A stretch of DNA of 64,000 nucleotides from JAFAXD01 sp051985675 (GTDB lineage Bacteria > Pseudomonadota > Alphaproteobacteria > Rhizobiales > Xanthobacteraceae), in contig JBPYFJ010000058.1 of the NCBI GenBank assembly GCA_051985675.1, positions 1-64,000 on the forward strand, given 5' to 3'. The notes below the pieces were generated by a model. The model was given only the letters and a program-made list of their open reading frames with translations. It was not told where the DNA came from and did no database searches. A program made the translations under genes and the position numbers. Shown one piece after another: positions 43,218 to 52,513 of this stretch. Numbering within the stretch: the first letter of the stretch is position 1; each line of letters begins with the position of its first letter.

Positions 43218-43850
43218 CTAGTCGCGGCTTGCCTGCGAGCTCGCGCGCTTGCGCCCGACGAGATCGATGAGTGCGGCCATGCCGACGTGGCCGCTGCCTT
43301 CGCTGGTCATGCTGTCGTGCGCGTGGATTCTGAGGTCGGAGAAATCCGCAAACGCTTCCGCCAACATGGCTTCGGTATAGAGGTTTTCGACCGCCGACGG
43401 GCCGCCGGTCTTGTACTTGAGCTGCTCGGGCCGATAGCCCTGCAGGAGCAGGAGGCCGCCGGGTTTCAGCGCCCGCCGGACTCCTGCGAAGATGCGCTCG
43501 CGCTGGGCCGGGTTGGCAAACTGGATGAATATGACGGCGACGACGTCGAACTCCTCGTGCGGCCAGGTCCAGTTGATGACGTCGGCAAGTTCGAGCCGGA
43601 GTGAAACATTGCGCGCCTTGGCGAGCGCGCGGGCCTTGGCTTGCGCGGCGGGCGAAAAATCGACCGAGAGCACATCGAGCCCCTGCTGGGCGAGCCAGAC
43701 CCCATTGCGTCCCTCGCCGTCGGCGACCGCGAGCGCCTTCCCCCGCGCCGGCAGCAGATGCGCTTGCGAGCGCAGGAACATGTTGGGTTCGGTTCCGAAC
43801 ACGAAGTCGGGCGCAGAAAATCGGGTTTCCCAGCGTTCCAATTCGCTCAT
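43218..43850 (-). CDS. Class I SAM-dependent methyltransferase
   Basis: A 210-residue Rossmann-type methyltransferase of the TehB/thiopurine-methyltransferase-like group: WETRFSAPDFVFGTEPN, then motif I ALAVADGEGRNGVWLA, motif II VDFS and motif III FIQFANPAQR. The glycine motif reads DGEGRNG, as in TehB-like proteins. Substrate unknown. ATG 43850 is favoured; in-frame sequence upstream reads into the promoter region. Confidence 0.88.
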   Translation of the reverse strand: MSELERWETRFSAPDFVFGTEPNMFLRSQAHLLPARGKALAVADGEGRNGVWLAQQGLDVLSVDFSPAAQAKARALAKARNVSLRLELADVINWTWPHEEFDVVAVIFIQFANPAQRERIFAGVRRALKPGGLLLLQGYRPEQLKYKTGGPSAVENLYTEAMLAEAFADFSDLRIHAHDSMTSEGSGHVGMAALIDLVGRKRASSQASRD

Positions 43851-43988
43851 GCCTGTCGATATCCTTTCTGATCGAACCGCGCGGCGCAGTGTCGACAAGG
43901 GCGCACGCCGGTCAATCATCCGGCCTGCGTGGCAGCCGTGCAAAATAGTCGCGCGACCGACGAGCGCAGCAACTTAAGGGGAAGCTTC

Positions 43989-44486
43989 ATGCCCGATATC
44001 GACGACAGGCTCGCGTTGCTGGAGCGCCGCATGGCCATGTTGGAAGACCAGGTTGCGATCTATCAGCTGATGGCGGCCTACGGTCCGGCGGCCGATAGCG
44101 GGAGCACCCGGCAGGCGACGAGCCTGTGGGCCGAAGACGGGGTCTACGATCTCCATTCTCGCGTGATGGTCGGCCGCGGCGAGATTGCGCAGGAGCTGGA
44201 GGGCGAATGGCACCAGGGCCTGATCGCGCAGGGCAGCGGCCACATCGTCAGCATGCCGCACGTGGTCATCGATGGTGACGATGCGGTCGCGACTTGTCAC
44301 TCGCGGCTCTACCGCCGCGAGGGCGACGCCTATCGGGTGATCAGCTGCAGCGCCAACCGCTGGGAATTCACACGCGGCGCGCACGGATGGCAGGTCACGC
44401 GCCGGACCTCGCGCCGGCTCGACGGCTCGAAAGAATCGCACGCGCTCTTGGCGCAAGCGACTGAGCCACGCGTCACTAGAGCATGA
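43989..44486 (+). CDS. SnoaL-like (NTF2-fold) protein
   Basis: A 165-residue protein with a charged coiled-coil N-terminus (RLALLERRMAMLEDQVAIYQL) and an NTF2/SnoaL_4-type pocket: YGPAADSG, LWAEDGVYDL, HIVSMPHVVIDGDDA, WQVTRRTSRRLDG. Members are isomerases, dehydratases or binding proteins; function here is not known. ATG 43989 follows AAGGGGAAG. Confidence 0.85.
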   Translation: MPDIDDRLALLERRMAMLEDQVAIYQLMAAYGPAADSGSTRQATSLWAEDGVYDLHSRVMVGRGEIAQELEGEWHQGLIAQGSGHIVSMPHVVIDGDDAVATCHSRLYRREGDAYRVISCSANRWEFTRGAHGWQVTRRTSRRLDGSKESHALLAQATEPRVTRA

Positions 44487-44528
44487 TTCGATCAAAGTGC
44501 GGTGCGGCGGATGACGCCCCACCTTGCT

Positions 44529-44669
44529 TGCGGCCATCCTTCGAGACGCGTCGCTGCGCGACGCTCCTCAGGATGAGGACGGTGTGTGTTGCTCGAAAAG
44601 CGGGCCACAATCACTGGCCTCATCCTGAGGAGCCCGAGCGAAGCGAGGGCGTCTCGAAGGATGGCCACG
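44529..44669. repeat. Palindromic repeat type 2, copy 2
   Basis: GGCCATCCTTCGAGACGC at the left, GCGTCTCGAAGGATGGCC at the right, inner arms CTCCTCAGGATGAGG and CCTCATCCTGAGGAG, with a GTCGCTGCGCGAC hairpin on one arm and a GAGCGAAGCGAG-type hairpin on the other. Same element as at 37773 and 52514. Confidence 0.87.
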
Positions 44670-44707
44670 AACAAATCCTTGCAACCGGCCGGGAGCGGGC
44701 TTTCTCG

Positions 44708-47700
44708 TCACTGCGCCGCCGCGCGCTCGGCCTCCTCCCCGGCGAGCGGAACCTCGATGGTGCAGACGAGACCGTCGGGGCGAAATTCGCGGCTTACCGC
44801 GGCCCCCGGGATCGCGCTGTCGATCAGGCTCGTTCCGAGGCCGCTCGGGCCCGGTCGATCCACGCGCGGGCCGCCCGTCTCTTCCCACACCATCCGGACG
44901 CTCCGTCGACCGGTGCCCACGGTCCAACTCAATTTCACCCGGCCACGGGCGCGCGATAGTGACCCGTGCTTGGCGGCGTTGGTTGCAAGTTCGTGCAACA
45001 CCAGGCTTAACGGGGTCGCGAGGTCGGCGGACAGCACCAGCGGCTCGCCCTCGATATGGAAGCGGTTAGGATTGTCGGCCGCGTAGGCTCGGAGCTGATC
45101 GCGCACGAGCTGCCCGAGATCGGCGCCTGTCCATTGCGATCTGACGAGCAGGTCATGTGCGCGGCCGAGCGCCGACAGGCGGCCGTCGAAGCGCTCGACA
45201 AAGTCCTTATTCGAGGGCGCATGACGCAATGTCTGGTGTGCGATCGCCTGAACAACGGCGAGCGTGTTCTTGACCCGATGGGTGAGCTCGCGCAGCAGCA
45301 GCCCCTGCCGCTCTTCCCACGCCTTGCGCTCGGTGATGTCGCGCGTGCTTTCAAGGGCGAGCCGCCGGCCGTCCATGCTTTCGAGCACGATGCGGCTTTC
45401 GACCGTCACCTCGCGCCCGTCCTTGGTGCGATGCCTGACCTCGCCGCTCCAGCTGCCATTGGCAACCAACTGTTCCCGCACCGCTGCGAATGACGACCCT
45501 GACACCGTCGTCCTCAGGAGTTGCTCCTTGTTCCTTCCCAGCGCTTCTTCACGGCTGTAGCCGTAGAGCTCCGCGCTGCCACGGTTCCACTCGACGATGC
45601 CCCCGTCGAGCTCCCAGATGAAAATCGGATCGTGCGACAGTTCCACCAGCCGCTTCACCTGCCGAAGCTGTTGCTCGCTGTCGCGCAGCGCCTGTTCGAC
45701 CCGGCGGCGCTGCGTCACATCCACGAACGTGATGACCACGCCGTCGATCTTGTCATCGACCGTGCGGTAGGGGCGCAAGCGCAGATCGTACCAGCGTCCG
45801 TCGCGGCTGCGGATCTCGCGGCTGATGGGGGCGAGGCGGGAAATGACCGCTTGGGCGTCGGCGACCAAATCGCCGTAGTCGAGCTGGTGCGCGAAGTCGG
45901 TGACCGGGCGCCCTTCGTCGCTGGGCGTAACCCTGAACAACTCGGTCACCGGCTGGGTGAAACGCTTGATGCGCAGCGCAGAGTCGAGGAACAGCGTGCC
46001 GAAATCGGTCGCCGCCATCAGATTCTGCAGGTCGCTATGGGCACGCGAGACCGCTTCGAGCTTGAGCTTGAGCTCGCTGTTGACGGTCTGCAGCTCCTCG
46101 TTGATCGACTGCAGCTCTTCCTTGCTGGTTTCTAGCTCTTCCGAGGTCGAGCGGTATTCCTCGTTGATCGACTGCAGCTCCTCGTTGGCGGCGCGCAGTT
46201 CCTCGTTGGCGAGTTCCGATTCCTCCCGCGTGGTGCGCAGGCGCTCCTGGGAGAGCTCGAGCTCCTGCGTGAGCCGGCGCACGGTGTCGCTGCCCGAGTC
46301 CTGATCGGGCGTGGGCAGGGCCTGCTCGATCGCCTCGCCCTCGACGAACATCACCAGCGCGTGGCGCGGCTCGTTGCCGTCGTCCGGCTCCGCCAGCTTG
46401 ACCTGCACCAGCACGCGGTGCGGCGCGCCGTTGAAACGCACTGGGATCGGCAGACTGAGCGTCGGTTGCCGGCGCTCAAAAATACGATGCAGCGCGGAGC
46501 GCAGCTCGAAGCGCAGTTCCGGCCGCACCAGGTCGACGACGTCGCCGCTCAACGGACCGCCGGACGGCTGCAGGTAACGACCGGCATTTTCCGACAGGTG
46601 GATGACGCGGTGCATGCGATCGACCAGGATGCTCGGCGGCGCGACCGTTTCGATGGCCTGGCGGTGCAGGGCGGCTTCGCTGAGCGCCAAGCTGGGACTG
46701 AGGGCGCGACCGGACGGCGCCGTGTCCTGATGAGCACCGAGGCTTCCAAGCAGCCGCGGCAGCAGCCGCGGTTTGTCGCCGGCGTGAGCGGTCGATTGAT
46801 AGATGCGGGCCTTGCGATCGATGTTGTGAAAAAGTCCGGGCGGGTTGTCGGCGGTCTCCGACGCGCCGAGCAGCAGGTATCCGCCGGGGTTGAGCGAGTA
46901 GTGGAAGGTGCTGCAGGTCTGTTCCTGCAGTTCGCGGTCGAGGTAGATGAGCAGATTGCGGCAGGAGATCAGGTCGACGCGCGAGAATGGCGGATCCCTG
47001 AGCACGCTGTGGCTTGCAAACAACACGATGTCGCGAAGCTCCTGGCGGACCCGGTACTGATCGCCTTCGCGTGTGAAGTAACGGCGCAGGCGTTCCTCGC
47101 TGACGTCTGCTTCGATGGCGGCGGGAAAACGGCCCTCGCGCGCGGTGGCGAGCGCACGCGCGTCGAGATCGGAGCCGAACACCTGGATGGTCGGCCGGAC
47201 TTCGTGGCGCGCCGCTTCCTCCAGCAGCAAGATCGCGATCGTGTAAGCCTCTTCGCCGGTGGCACAGCCCGGGACCCACACGCGGATAGGGTCGCCCGTC
47301 TGCTTGGTTTCGAATATGGCCGGCAGCACGTTGGCTTTGAGTGCCTTGAATACCTCGTCGTCGCGGAAAAACGTGGTGACCGAGATCAGCAGGTCGGCGA
47401 GCAGCGCCTGCGCCTCGTCGGGCTGGTCGCGCAGGAATTCGTAATAGTCCTTTGGGTCGTCCATCCTGGTGATCTGCATGCGGCGGGCGATCCGGCGCAG
47501 GATGGTCGAGCGCTTGTACTTCGAGAAATCGTGCCCGGTGCGTACGCGCAGATGCGCGAGAATGCGGCGCACGAGCTCTTCGTCGAATTTGCGATCGTCC
47601 GCGATCGCACCGCTGTCGCGGTTCTGCACGAGTTCGACGAGGCGTGCGGCGAGGTCGCGCACCGGCAGGATGAAGTCGGCGATGCCGGTTGCGATCGCGC

Positions 47701-48238
47701 TGCGCGGCATCGAGGGGTATTCGGCCTCGTTCGGATCCTGCACCAGGATGATGCCGCCGGCTTCCTTGACGGCCCGCACGCCGACGGCGCCGTCGGCTCC
47801 CGCGCCGGTCAGGATGACCGCGAAGCCGTCGCCGTGCTGTTCGGCCAGCGATCGGAAAAACAAGTCGATCGGCGCGCGCTGACCGCGCGGCTCATCGAAC
47901 TCCGCCGATGAAATCTCGTGGTCGGTGATGCGCAGGCGGCGATCGGGCGGGATGACATAGACGTGGTTCGCCCGCAGCTGTTCCGGCGCGCCAACCTGGG
48001 CAACCGGCATACGCGTGCGGGTCGCCAGGATGCTTGAAAGATCGCTTCGGCTCTGCGGGTCGAGGTGGACAACGACCACAAAGGCAGCGCCGGTGTCGTC
48101 GGGGAGGGCGTCGAAGAACGTCTGAAGCGCTTGGACTCCGCCCGCGGACGCACCGACTCCGACAATCAGCGGCTTTCTCGCCCGGTCCGCCCCCGGATCA
48201 AAGCCGTCGTCCGCACTCCTGATGCCGTCGTCCGCCAT
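44708..48238 (-). CDS. CheB-CheR-PAS hybrid sensor kinase (HWE type)
   Basis: A 1176-residue multidomain protein. In order: CheB methylesterase (VGASAGG nucleophile Ser, VVHLDP His, GAGADGAVG Asp), CheR methyltransferase (RRIARRMQ, FFRDDEVF, VPGCATGEEAYT), a PAS-like region, a coiled coil (EELRAANEELQSINEEYRST repeat pattern), PAS domains, and an HWE histidine kinase (phospho-His in ELTHRVKNTLAVVQAI, ATP-lid region VLHELATNAAKHGS, WEETGGP). Probably a stand-alone sensor linking receptor-like adaptation enzymes to phosphotransfer; no receiver or CheA gene is adjacent. ATG 48238 chosen. Confidence 0.92.
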   Translation of the reverse strand: MADDGIRSADDGFDPGADRARKPLIVGVGASAGGVQALQTFFDALPDDTGAAFVVVVHLDPQSRSDLSSILATRTRMPVAQVGAPEQLRANHVYVIPPDRRLRITDHEISSAEFDEPRGQRAPIDLFFRSLAEQHGDGFAVILTGAGADGAVGVRAVKEAGGIILVQDPNEAEYPSMPRSAIATGIADFILPVRDLAARLVELVQNRDSGAIADDRKFDEELVRRILAHLRVRTGHDFSKYKRSTILRRIARRMQITRMDDPKDYYEFLRDQPDEAQALLADLLISVTTFFRDDEVFKALKANVLPAIFETKQTGDPIRVWVPGCATGEEAYTIAILLLEEAARHEVRPTIQVFGSDLDARALATAREGRFPAAIEADVSEERLRRYFTREGDQYRVRQELRDIVLFASHSVLRDPPFSRVDLISCRNLLIYLDRELQEQTCSTFHYSLNPGGYLLLGASETADNPPGLFHNIDRKARIYQSTAHAGDKPRLLPRLLGSLGAHQDTAPSGRALSPSLALSEAALHRQAIETVAPPSILVDRMHRVIHLSENAGRYLQPSGGPLSGDVVDLVRPELRFELRSALHRIFERRQPTLSLPIPVRFNGAPHRVLVQVKLAEPDDGNEPRHALVMFVEGEAIEQALPTPDQDSGSDTVRRLTQELELSQERLRTTREESELANEELRAANEELQSINEEYRSTSEELETSKEELQSINEELQTVNSELKLKLEAVSRAHSDLQNLMAATDFGTLFLDSALRIKRFTQPVTELFRVTPSDEGRPVTDFAHQLDYGDLVADAQAVISRLAPISREIRSRDGRWYDLRLRPYRTVDDKIDGVVITFVDVTQRRRVEQALRDSEQQLRQVKRLVELSHDPIFIWELDGGIVEWNRGSAELYGYSREEALGRNKEQLLRTTVSGSSFAAVREQLVANGSWSGEVRHRTKDGREVTVESRIVLESMDGRRLALESTRDITERKAWEERQGLLLRELTHRVKNTLAVVQAIAHQTLRHAPSNKDFVERFDGRLSALGRAHDLLVRSQWTGADLGQLVRDQLRAYAADNPNRFHIEGEPLVLSADLATPLSLVLHELATNAAKHGSLSRARGRVKLSWTVGTGRRSVRMVWEETGGPRVDRPGPSGLGTSLIDSAIPGAAVSREFRPDGLVCTIEVPLAGEEAERAAAQ

Positions 48239-48337
48239 GGCCCATCTCTGCGGCGGAACTTCCGCGAAAACCAACGTAGCGAGCGCGTGGGAAGTTTACA
48301 ATGGCACGCGCCGTCGCGGTGGCGGACCCGCGTAATC

Positions 48338-48814
48338 CTATCCCCGCCCCGCGGCGTCGAGACGCCCCAACGCTTGCCGGGCTTCGCGAATGTAGCTCCA
48401 CGCAATGTCAATCTGTGCGCCTACCTCGGCCTGCAGGTTGCGCGTGCGTTCCATCGCCTCCATGAGCGCGCCAAAGCTCGACGGTGGGCGGCGTGCGCCT
48501 TTCCCGCGTTCGATGATCTCGGAAAACGGCAGCACCAGCAGAAGCTGCCCCCCGGCATCCCGGATCTCGAAACGCTCCCGGCCCGGGTTGCGGACTTCGC
48601 GCAGCGCCTCGATCCACACCTCGGTCGCGGCCCGGAACGCCTCCAGGTAAGCGGTATCCAGATCAGGTAGTTCGAGACCAACCTCATCGGGCTCGAGGCC
48701 GTGCTCGCCCTGATGGTCAAAAAAGAACCGCGGGATGGGTGCCTCCCATTGTGACGGCGTCCGCCACTTAAGGAACCTTGTAGCCTCAAATCGGTTCAAT
48801 AGCGCGTAGCACAT
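48338..48814 (-). CDS. DUF6894-type protein
   Basis: The core PRFFFDHQGEHGLEPDEVG, then LPDLDTAYLEAFRA and a strand-rich segment, is the DUF6894 family, which nearly always begins MPRxFFH. Here the residue at that Met is Ile (ATC, 48736-48734) preceded by GGGAGG at five bases, so the in-frame ATG 48814 (or 48841) is the next usable start. Its C-terminal 70 residues are helical. It is divergent from, and in the long form almost overlaps, the Crp/Fnr gene. Function unknown. Confidence 0.75.
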   Translation of the reverse strand: MCYALLNRFEATRFLKWRTPSQWEAPIPRFFFDHQGEHGLEPDEVGLELPDLDTAYLEAFRAATEVWIEALREVRNPGRERFEIRDAGGQLLLVLPFSEIIERGKGARRPPSSFGALMEAMERTRNLQAEVGAQIDIAWSYIREARQALGRLDAAGRG

Positions 48815-48839
48815 GCACCACGGATGATCCGCGCTTCGC

Positions 48840-49610
48840 ATGTTATCGCCATTCCTACGCAGGCTCGAGCAGTTTGGCCCGTTGTCCGAGGCGGAACAAC
48901 AGGCGTTGGAGGCTGTACCCAGCCGGCTGCGCGAGGTCGCCGCCCGTCAGGACATCGTGCCGGAAGGGGGGCAGCCCGGGGATTTAAGCCTGATCATCGA
49001 GGGCTTCGCCTGCCGCTACAAGCTCCTGGGGGACGGCCGGCGGCAGATCTTGGCATTTTTGATACCAGGCGACATCTGCGATCTGCAGGCGTTACTGCTT
49101 CGCCGGATGGACCACGGCGTGGCCGCCCTCAACCGAAATCGGATCGCGACCGTCCCGCACGAGCGGATCCTGGACATCATCAAGCGGCATCCCCGCATCG
49201 GGCTCGCGGTGTGGCGCGAGACGATGCGCGAGGCCGCGACCTGCCGCCAATGGCTGGCCAACATGGGCCGCAGCCAAGCCTACGCCCGCATCGCCCATCT
49301 GCTGTGCGAGGTCTGGTTCCGGCTGCAGGCCATCGGGCTGACCCATGGCGACGCCTACGAGCTGCCGATGACACAAACGGATATCGGCGATGCCATGGGA
49401 CTGTCGGTGGTCCACGTCAACCGCACGCTGCAGCAATTGCGCTCCGACGGATTGATCAGCTTCCGGTCGAACGTGGTGATGGTGCTCGATTGGCCGCGCC
49501 TGCAGGCCGCCGCCGAATTTGATCCGGCTTATCTGCAGCTCAATCCGATGCCGCCGTTTTTTCTAAAACCGTCGCTCCGATCCGCCGCGAACCAGGTCGC
49601 CGCGCAATAG
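48840..49610 (+). CDS. Crp/Fnr-family transcription regulator
   Basis: A 256-residue regulator: N-terminal cyclic-nucleotide-binding fold (residues 8-130, LREVAARQDIVPEGGQPGDLSLIIEGFACRY) and a C-terminal winged helix (MTQTDIGDAMGLSVVHVNRTLQQLRSDGLI). It has no FNR-type four-cysteine cluster; the single Cys residues are scattered. Arg for a bound ligand is not obvious. It is likely to control the divergent DUF6894 gene and others. The start ATG 48840 is a guess among close codons. Confidence 0.9.
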   Translation: MLSPFLRRLEQFGPLSEAEQQALEAVPSRLREVAARQDIVPEGGQPGDLSLIIEGFACRYKLLGDGRRQILAFLIPGDICDLQALLLRRMDHGVAALNRNRIATVPHERILDIIKRHPRIGLAVWRETMREAATCRQWLANMGRSQAYARIAHLLCEVWFRLQAIGLTHGDAYELPMTQTDIGDAMGLSVVHVNRTLQQLRSDGLISFRSNVVMVLDWPRLQAAAEFDPAYLQLNPMPPFFLKPSLRSAANQVAAQ

Positions 49611-49987
49611 TCGGCGACGCGCAGGCGGCCGTCCCTTCCCAGTGTTTGTTGTTGAACGGTTGTGTTGTCGGACGCGGAGCGCCCGCGCGCTACGGACGTA
49701 AAAGCCCCGCCGAGGGGCCACCCTGGCGGGGCTGGAACCGCCCTCGCGGGGGCGAGAGGCGGCGGCAGGCTTCATCAAACAGCCAAGGCTATTGCGACGG
49801 CCAAACCCGCGCATTTACATGTGTTAGTCCGCGCCGGCGGGTTGATCGCGCCGCGTCGAGGGCGAAGCACGCATGCAAGCCGCCCATATTAACATTGGAT
49901 AATGCGCGCTCCGCTTGTCGGTGCGAAGCTCTTTAATGGCGGGTTCCTCGGCTGGGTGGGGATATTGATCGCTGTGGGGAGCGGTTC
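49611..49987. other. Gene-free stretch
   Basis: No credible gene. AGCCCCGCC (49703-49711) pairs with GGCGGGGCT (49725-49733) but lacks a T-tract on the + strand. The rest shows no clear signal; the end carries TGGGGAG before the 36-codon gene. Confidence 0.4.
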
Positions 49988-50098
49988 ATGACTAATTGGG
50001 ATGCCAAGGTTCGCCGCTTCTGCTTCGCGGCCGCGGGATTTGCGGCCGCGCTGGCGGTGGTGGCGACGGTTTCGGCCATTGCTCGATACGGCCTCTGA
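49988..50098 (+). CDS. Small membrane protein, 36 aa
   Basis: ATG 49988 follows TGGGGAGC and the frame ends at TGA 50096-50098. The peptide has a short basic start (MTNWDAKVRRF) and one hydrophobic helix (CFAAAGFAAALAVVATVSAIA). The layout is right for a small membrane protein, but no family is recognised and coding by chance in this GC-rich stretch is possible. Confidence 0.42.
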   Translation: MTNWDAKVRRFCFAAAGFAAALAVVATVSAIARYGL

Positions 50099-50502
50099 CG
50101 TCTGACAACGGATGCTCGCATCCGTCACTGACTGCTGACGACATGGTAGATGCCGCCAGTTGGGGTGGGGGGGGAGAGCGCCGCGGCCCCGGACGAACGC
50201 GCTGCGGCGCTCGACCGGGGCCGCCGCGTGGTTCAGCCGCCGGCACCGGTCGCGCGAACGTAACTAATCCGCAAAACGCTGAGTTGTGGCCGGCTCGCCC
50301 GCCACCCTGCTCACTGGTTCGCGCTGCCGCGTCGGATTGTGCGCGCGGGACATTTGTGCTGCGCGGGCGCGCCGGCGGGAAAGAACCTGTTGCGGCGGGT
50401 ATCCTCTTTGGTCGAGGACCACTATGGCGGCGGGCGGGTGCGCTACCTATTATTGAGCTGCGCAAGTCGCCGGCACTCATCCGAACGCCGCAGGAGCCCG
50501 CC
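50099..50502. other. Gene-free stretch
   Basis: No supported gene; open frames here are GC-driven. A run of eight G at about 50166 and GC-rich short inverted sequences are present. The last part may hold the promoter for the CmcJ-like gene; I see no clear boxes. Confidence 0.35.
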
Positions 50503-51336
50503 ATGGTCCAACTCGCCGAACCGGAAGCACCCGCCATCATCGACGCGAGCATCAACTATTACCTCGAGACCGGCGAGAAGCCTTACACCTACAGCGGCGG
50601 TCCCGGTTCGACCGACGTCCGCTCAAGCACGGTCGCCGATCCGCGCCGCATCGCCATGCACAACGGCCGGCCCTTCGTCGATCAGTTCGCGCTCGAGCGC
50701 GACGGCTTCCACTTCGTGCGTCACGACACCAAGGTGGCGAGCTTCTTCGATGAAGACGAAATCCGCCGCGTCTACTATCCGGAGATGGAAGCGCTGGTGA
50801 AGCGCGAAAGCGGCGCATCGCGGGTGTTCGTGTTCGATCACACGCTGCGCACCGCCGATGACGCCGAGCGCGAGCAGCGCAAGATCCGCGAGGTCGTCCA
50901 GCGCGCGCACAACGACTACACCGAATGGTCGGGACCGCAGCGCGTGCGCGATCTCTTCCCGCCGGCGGAGGCCGAGGAATTGCTGCGCCGCCGCTTCGCC
51001 ATCGTTCAGGTGTGGCGACCGATCCGGCTTCCGGTCGAGACCTTCCCGCTCGCGATCTGCGATGCGCGCACCGTCTCGTTTAGCGATTTCGTGATCTCCG
51101 AACGCCGCTATCCCAATCGGGTCGGCCAGACCTACGCGGTCAAATACAACCCGGCGCACCGCTGGTACTGGTTCCCGCGCATGCGGCGCGACGAGGCGCT
51201 GGTGTTCAAGGTCTACGACTCGGCGACCGACGGCCGCGCGCGCTGGACCGCGCATACCGCCTTCGACGATCCGACCGCGCCGCCGAACGCGCGGCCGCGC
51301 GAGAGCATCGAGATCCGCACCTTCGCATTCTTCTGA
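50503..51336 (+). CDS. CmcJ/NvfI-family oxidoreductase-like protein
   Basis: A 277-residue protein of the CmcJ/GA4-desaturase-like family found in fungi and bacteria (members are 2-oxoglutarate-dependent oxygenase-like or methyl-transfer helpers). Visible features: INYYLETGEKPYTYSG near the N-terminus, a conserved FVFDHTLR with His, and KYNPAHRWYWFPRMRRDEALVFKVYDS and RESIEIRTFAFF at the C-terminus. The exact reaction is not known. ATG 50503 follows a weak CAGGAG. Confidence 0.82.
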   Translation: MVQLAEPEAPAIIDASINYYLETGEKPYTYSGGPGSTDVRSSTVADPRRIAMHNGRPFVDQFALERDGFHFVRHDTKVASFFDEDEIRRVYYPEMEALVKRESGASRVFVFDHTLRTADDAEREQRKIREVVQRAHNDYTEWSGPQRVRDLFPPAEAEELLRRRFAIVQVWRPIRLPVETFPLAICDARTVSFSDFVISERRYPNRVGQTYAVKYNPAHRWYWFPRMRRDEALVFKVYDSATDGRARWTAHTAFDDPTAPPNARPRESIEIRTFAFF

Positions 51337-51385
51337 TCATCGCGGTTGATCGGGCCGGGGGCACTCAAGAGCCACAATCTCCAAT

Positions 51386-51469
51386 GTCGTGCCCGCGCTC
51401 GGGCATCCACGTCTTTGTGTCCTCGAAACAGGAAAGACGTGGATGGCCGGGACAAGCCCGGCCATGACG
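51386..51469. repeat. Long inverted repeat, Bradyrhizobium-type
   Basis: Left arm GTCGTGCCCG-CTCGGGC-ATCCACGTCTT pairs with AAGACGTGGATGGCCGGGAC-AAGCCCGGCCATGAC across a 20-nt loop. Nested smaller hairpins (CCGGGAC-AAGCCCGG) lie in the right arm. One copy in the window. It lies in the 305 bp gap before the DUF4239 gene, which holds nothing else I can support. Confidence 0.78.
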
Positions 51470-51641
51470 AACTTCGAGAACTGCTTTAGCACGCGCAGCC
51501 TTGACGAAAGCATGAGCGTTCAAGCAGAATTGTTGTAGATTGGGGCTTGGGTCGATCGTTTGTAGATTGTCTGGGCGCTGCCGGACGTCGCGGGGAAACT
51601 GCCGGTGCTCTATCGTTGGCGCCACAACGTGAGCCGGGCGG

Positions 51642-52499
51642 ATGCCGTTCCTCGATTTTCTCCAAAGTCTTCCGCTTCCAATTCTATGCGCGGTGACGGT
51701 CGTGCTCAGCCTGCTGGCCGGCTGGCTGATCCTGGGCGGCGTTCGCGTGACCCTGCGGCTGCGCGGCTGGGATCCGGCCAAGCCCGTGAACGTTCCCGAG
51801 CTCGCGACCATCACCAGCGTGCTGTTTGCGCTCCTGCTGTCGTTCTCCGCCGCGGGCGTCTGGAACGATTGGCAGCAGGCGCAAGGCGCGGTCCGGCGCG
51901 AGGCGCTGGCGCTGGAAAACGTGCTTGGCCTGGCGAACGGCCTGCCGATCGAACGGGGCGCCAGGCTGAAGGAACAGGTGGTGGCTTATGCCAAGGCAGC
52001 GGCCAAATATGAATGGCCGGCGATGGCGCACCGGGCCGATATGGACGACCAGGTGTTCAAAGCCTTGGACAACGTTCTCGCGGGTCTGACCATCGAACTG
52101 TCGGGGGAGATTGCTCGCGGCGATACCTCGCCGATCACACCGATGCTGTTGCCGCAGATCTTCGAGGCGCGCAGCGCCCGCCTGGCGCGGCTGAACCTGG
52201 CGCATTCCTCGATCTCCGAGGCGCAGTGGTTCGCGCTCGTGGCATTGATGGTGAGCGTGCAGGTCTCCATCGCGCTGATCTACAACTACAACCCCCGCCT
52301 GCAGTTCCTCGCCGTCAATGTGGTCTCGCTGGCGGCCGCGGCAGCGTTCTACGTCCTGTTGGCGCATGATCGCCCCTTCATCGGCGCCATTACGGTCAGT
52401 CCGAAGCCGCTGTTGCAGCTCGAGGAGGAAGCCCGTCGGGGCGCCGAGATTCCGTCCGCCGCCGGCACTAGCGTGGCGCCCGCCGCGGCGTCGCGGTGA
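51642..52499 (+). CDS. DUF4239 (bestrophin-like) membrane protein
   Basis: A 285-residue membrane protein: an N-terminal helix (PILCAVTVVLSLLAGWLI), a second near residues 55-75 (ATITSVLFALLLSFSAAGVW), a long central helical region, then two helices (WFALVALMVSVQVSIALI and FLAVNVVSLAAAAAFYVLL). This order matches the DUF4239/bestrophin-like family. Ion channel function is suggested only by family. Start ATG 51642. Confidence 0.83.
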   Translation: MPFLDFLQSLPLPILCAVTVVLSLLAGWLILGGVRVTLRLRGWDPAKPVNVPELATITSVLFALLLSFSAAGVWNDWQQAQGAVRREALALENVLGLANGLPIERGARLKEQVVAYAKAAAKYEWPAMAHRADMDDQVFKALDNVLAGLTIELSGEIARGDTSPITPMLLPQIFEARSARLARLNLAHSSISEAQWFALVALMVSVQVSIALIYNYNPRLQFLAVNVVSLAAAAAFYVLLAHDRPFIGAITVSPKPLLQLEEEARRGAEIPSAAGTSVAPAAASR

Positions 52500-52513
52500 T
52501 CCAACAATATTGC

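Noticed and set aside
46361..47911. 516-codon plus-strand frame inside the CheB-CheR gene
   Set aside because: Shadow of the kinase; the minus-strand domains are unbroken.
50160..50175. G-run as a quadruplex or slippage site
   Set aside because: A single run of eight G without the four-run layout and not inside a gene.
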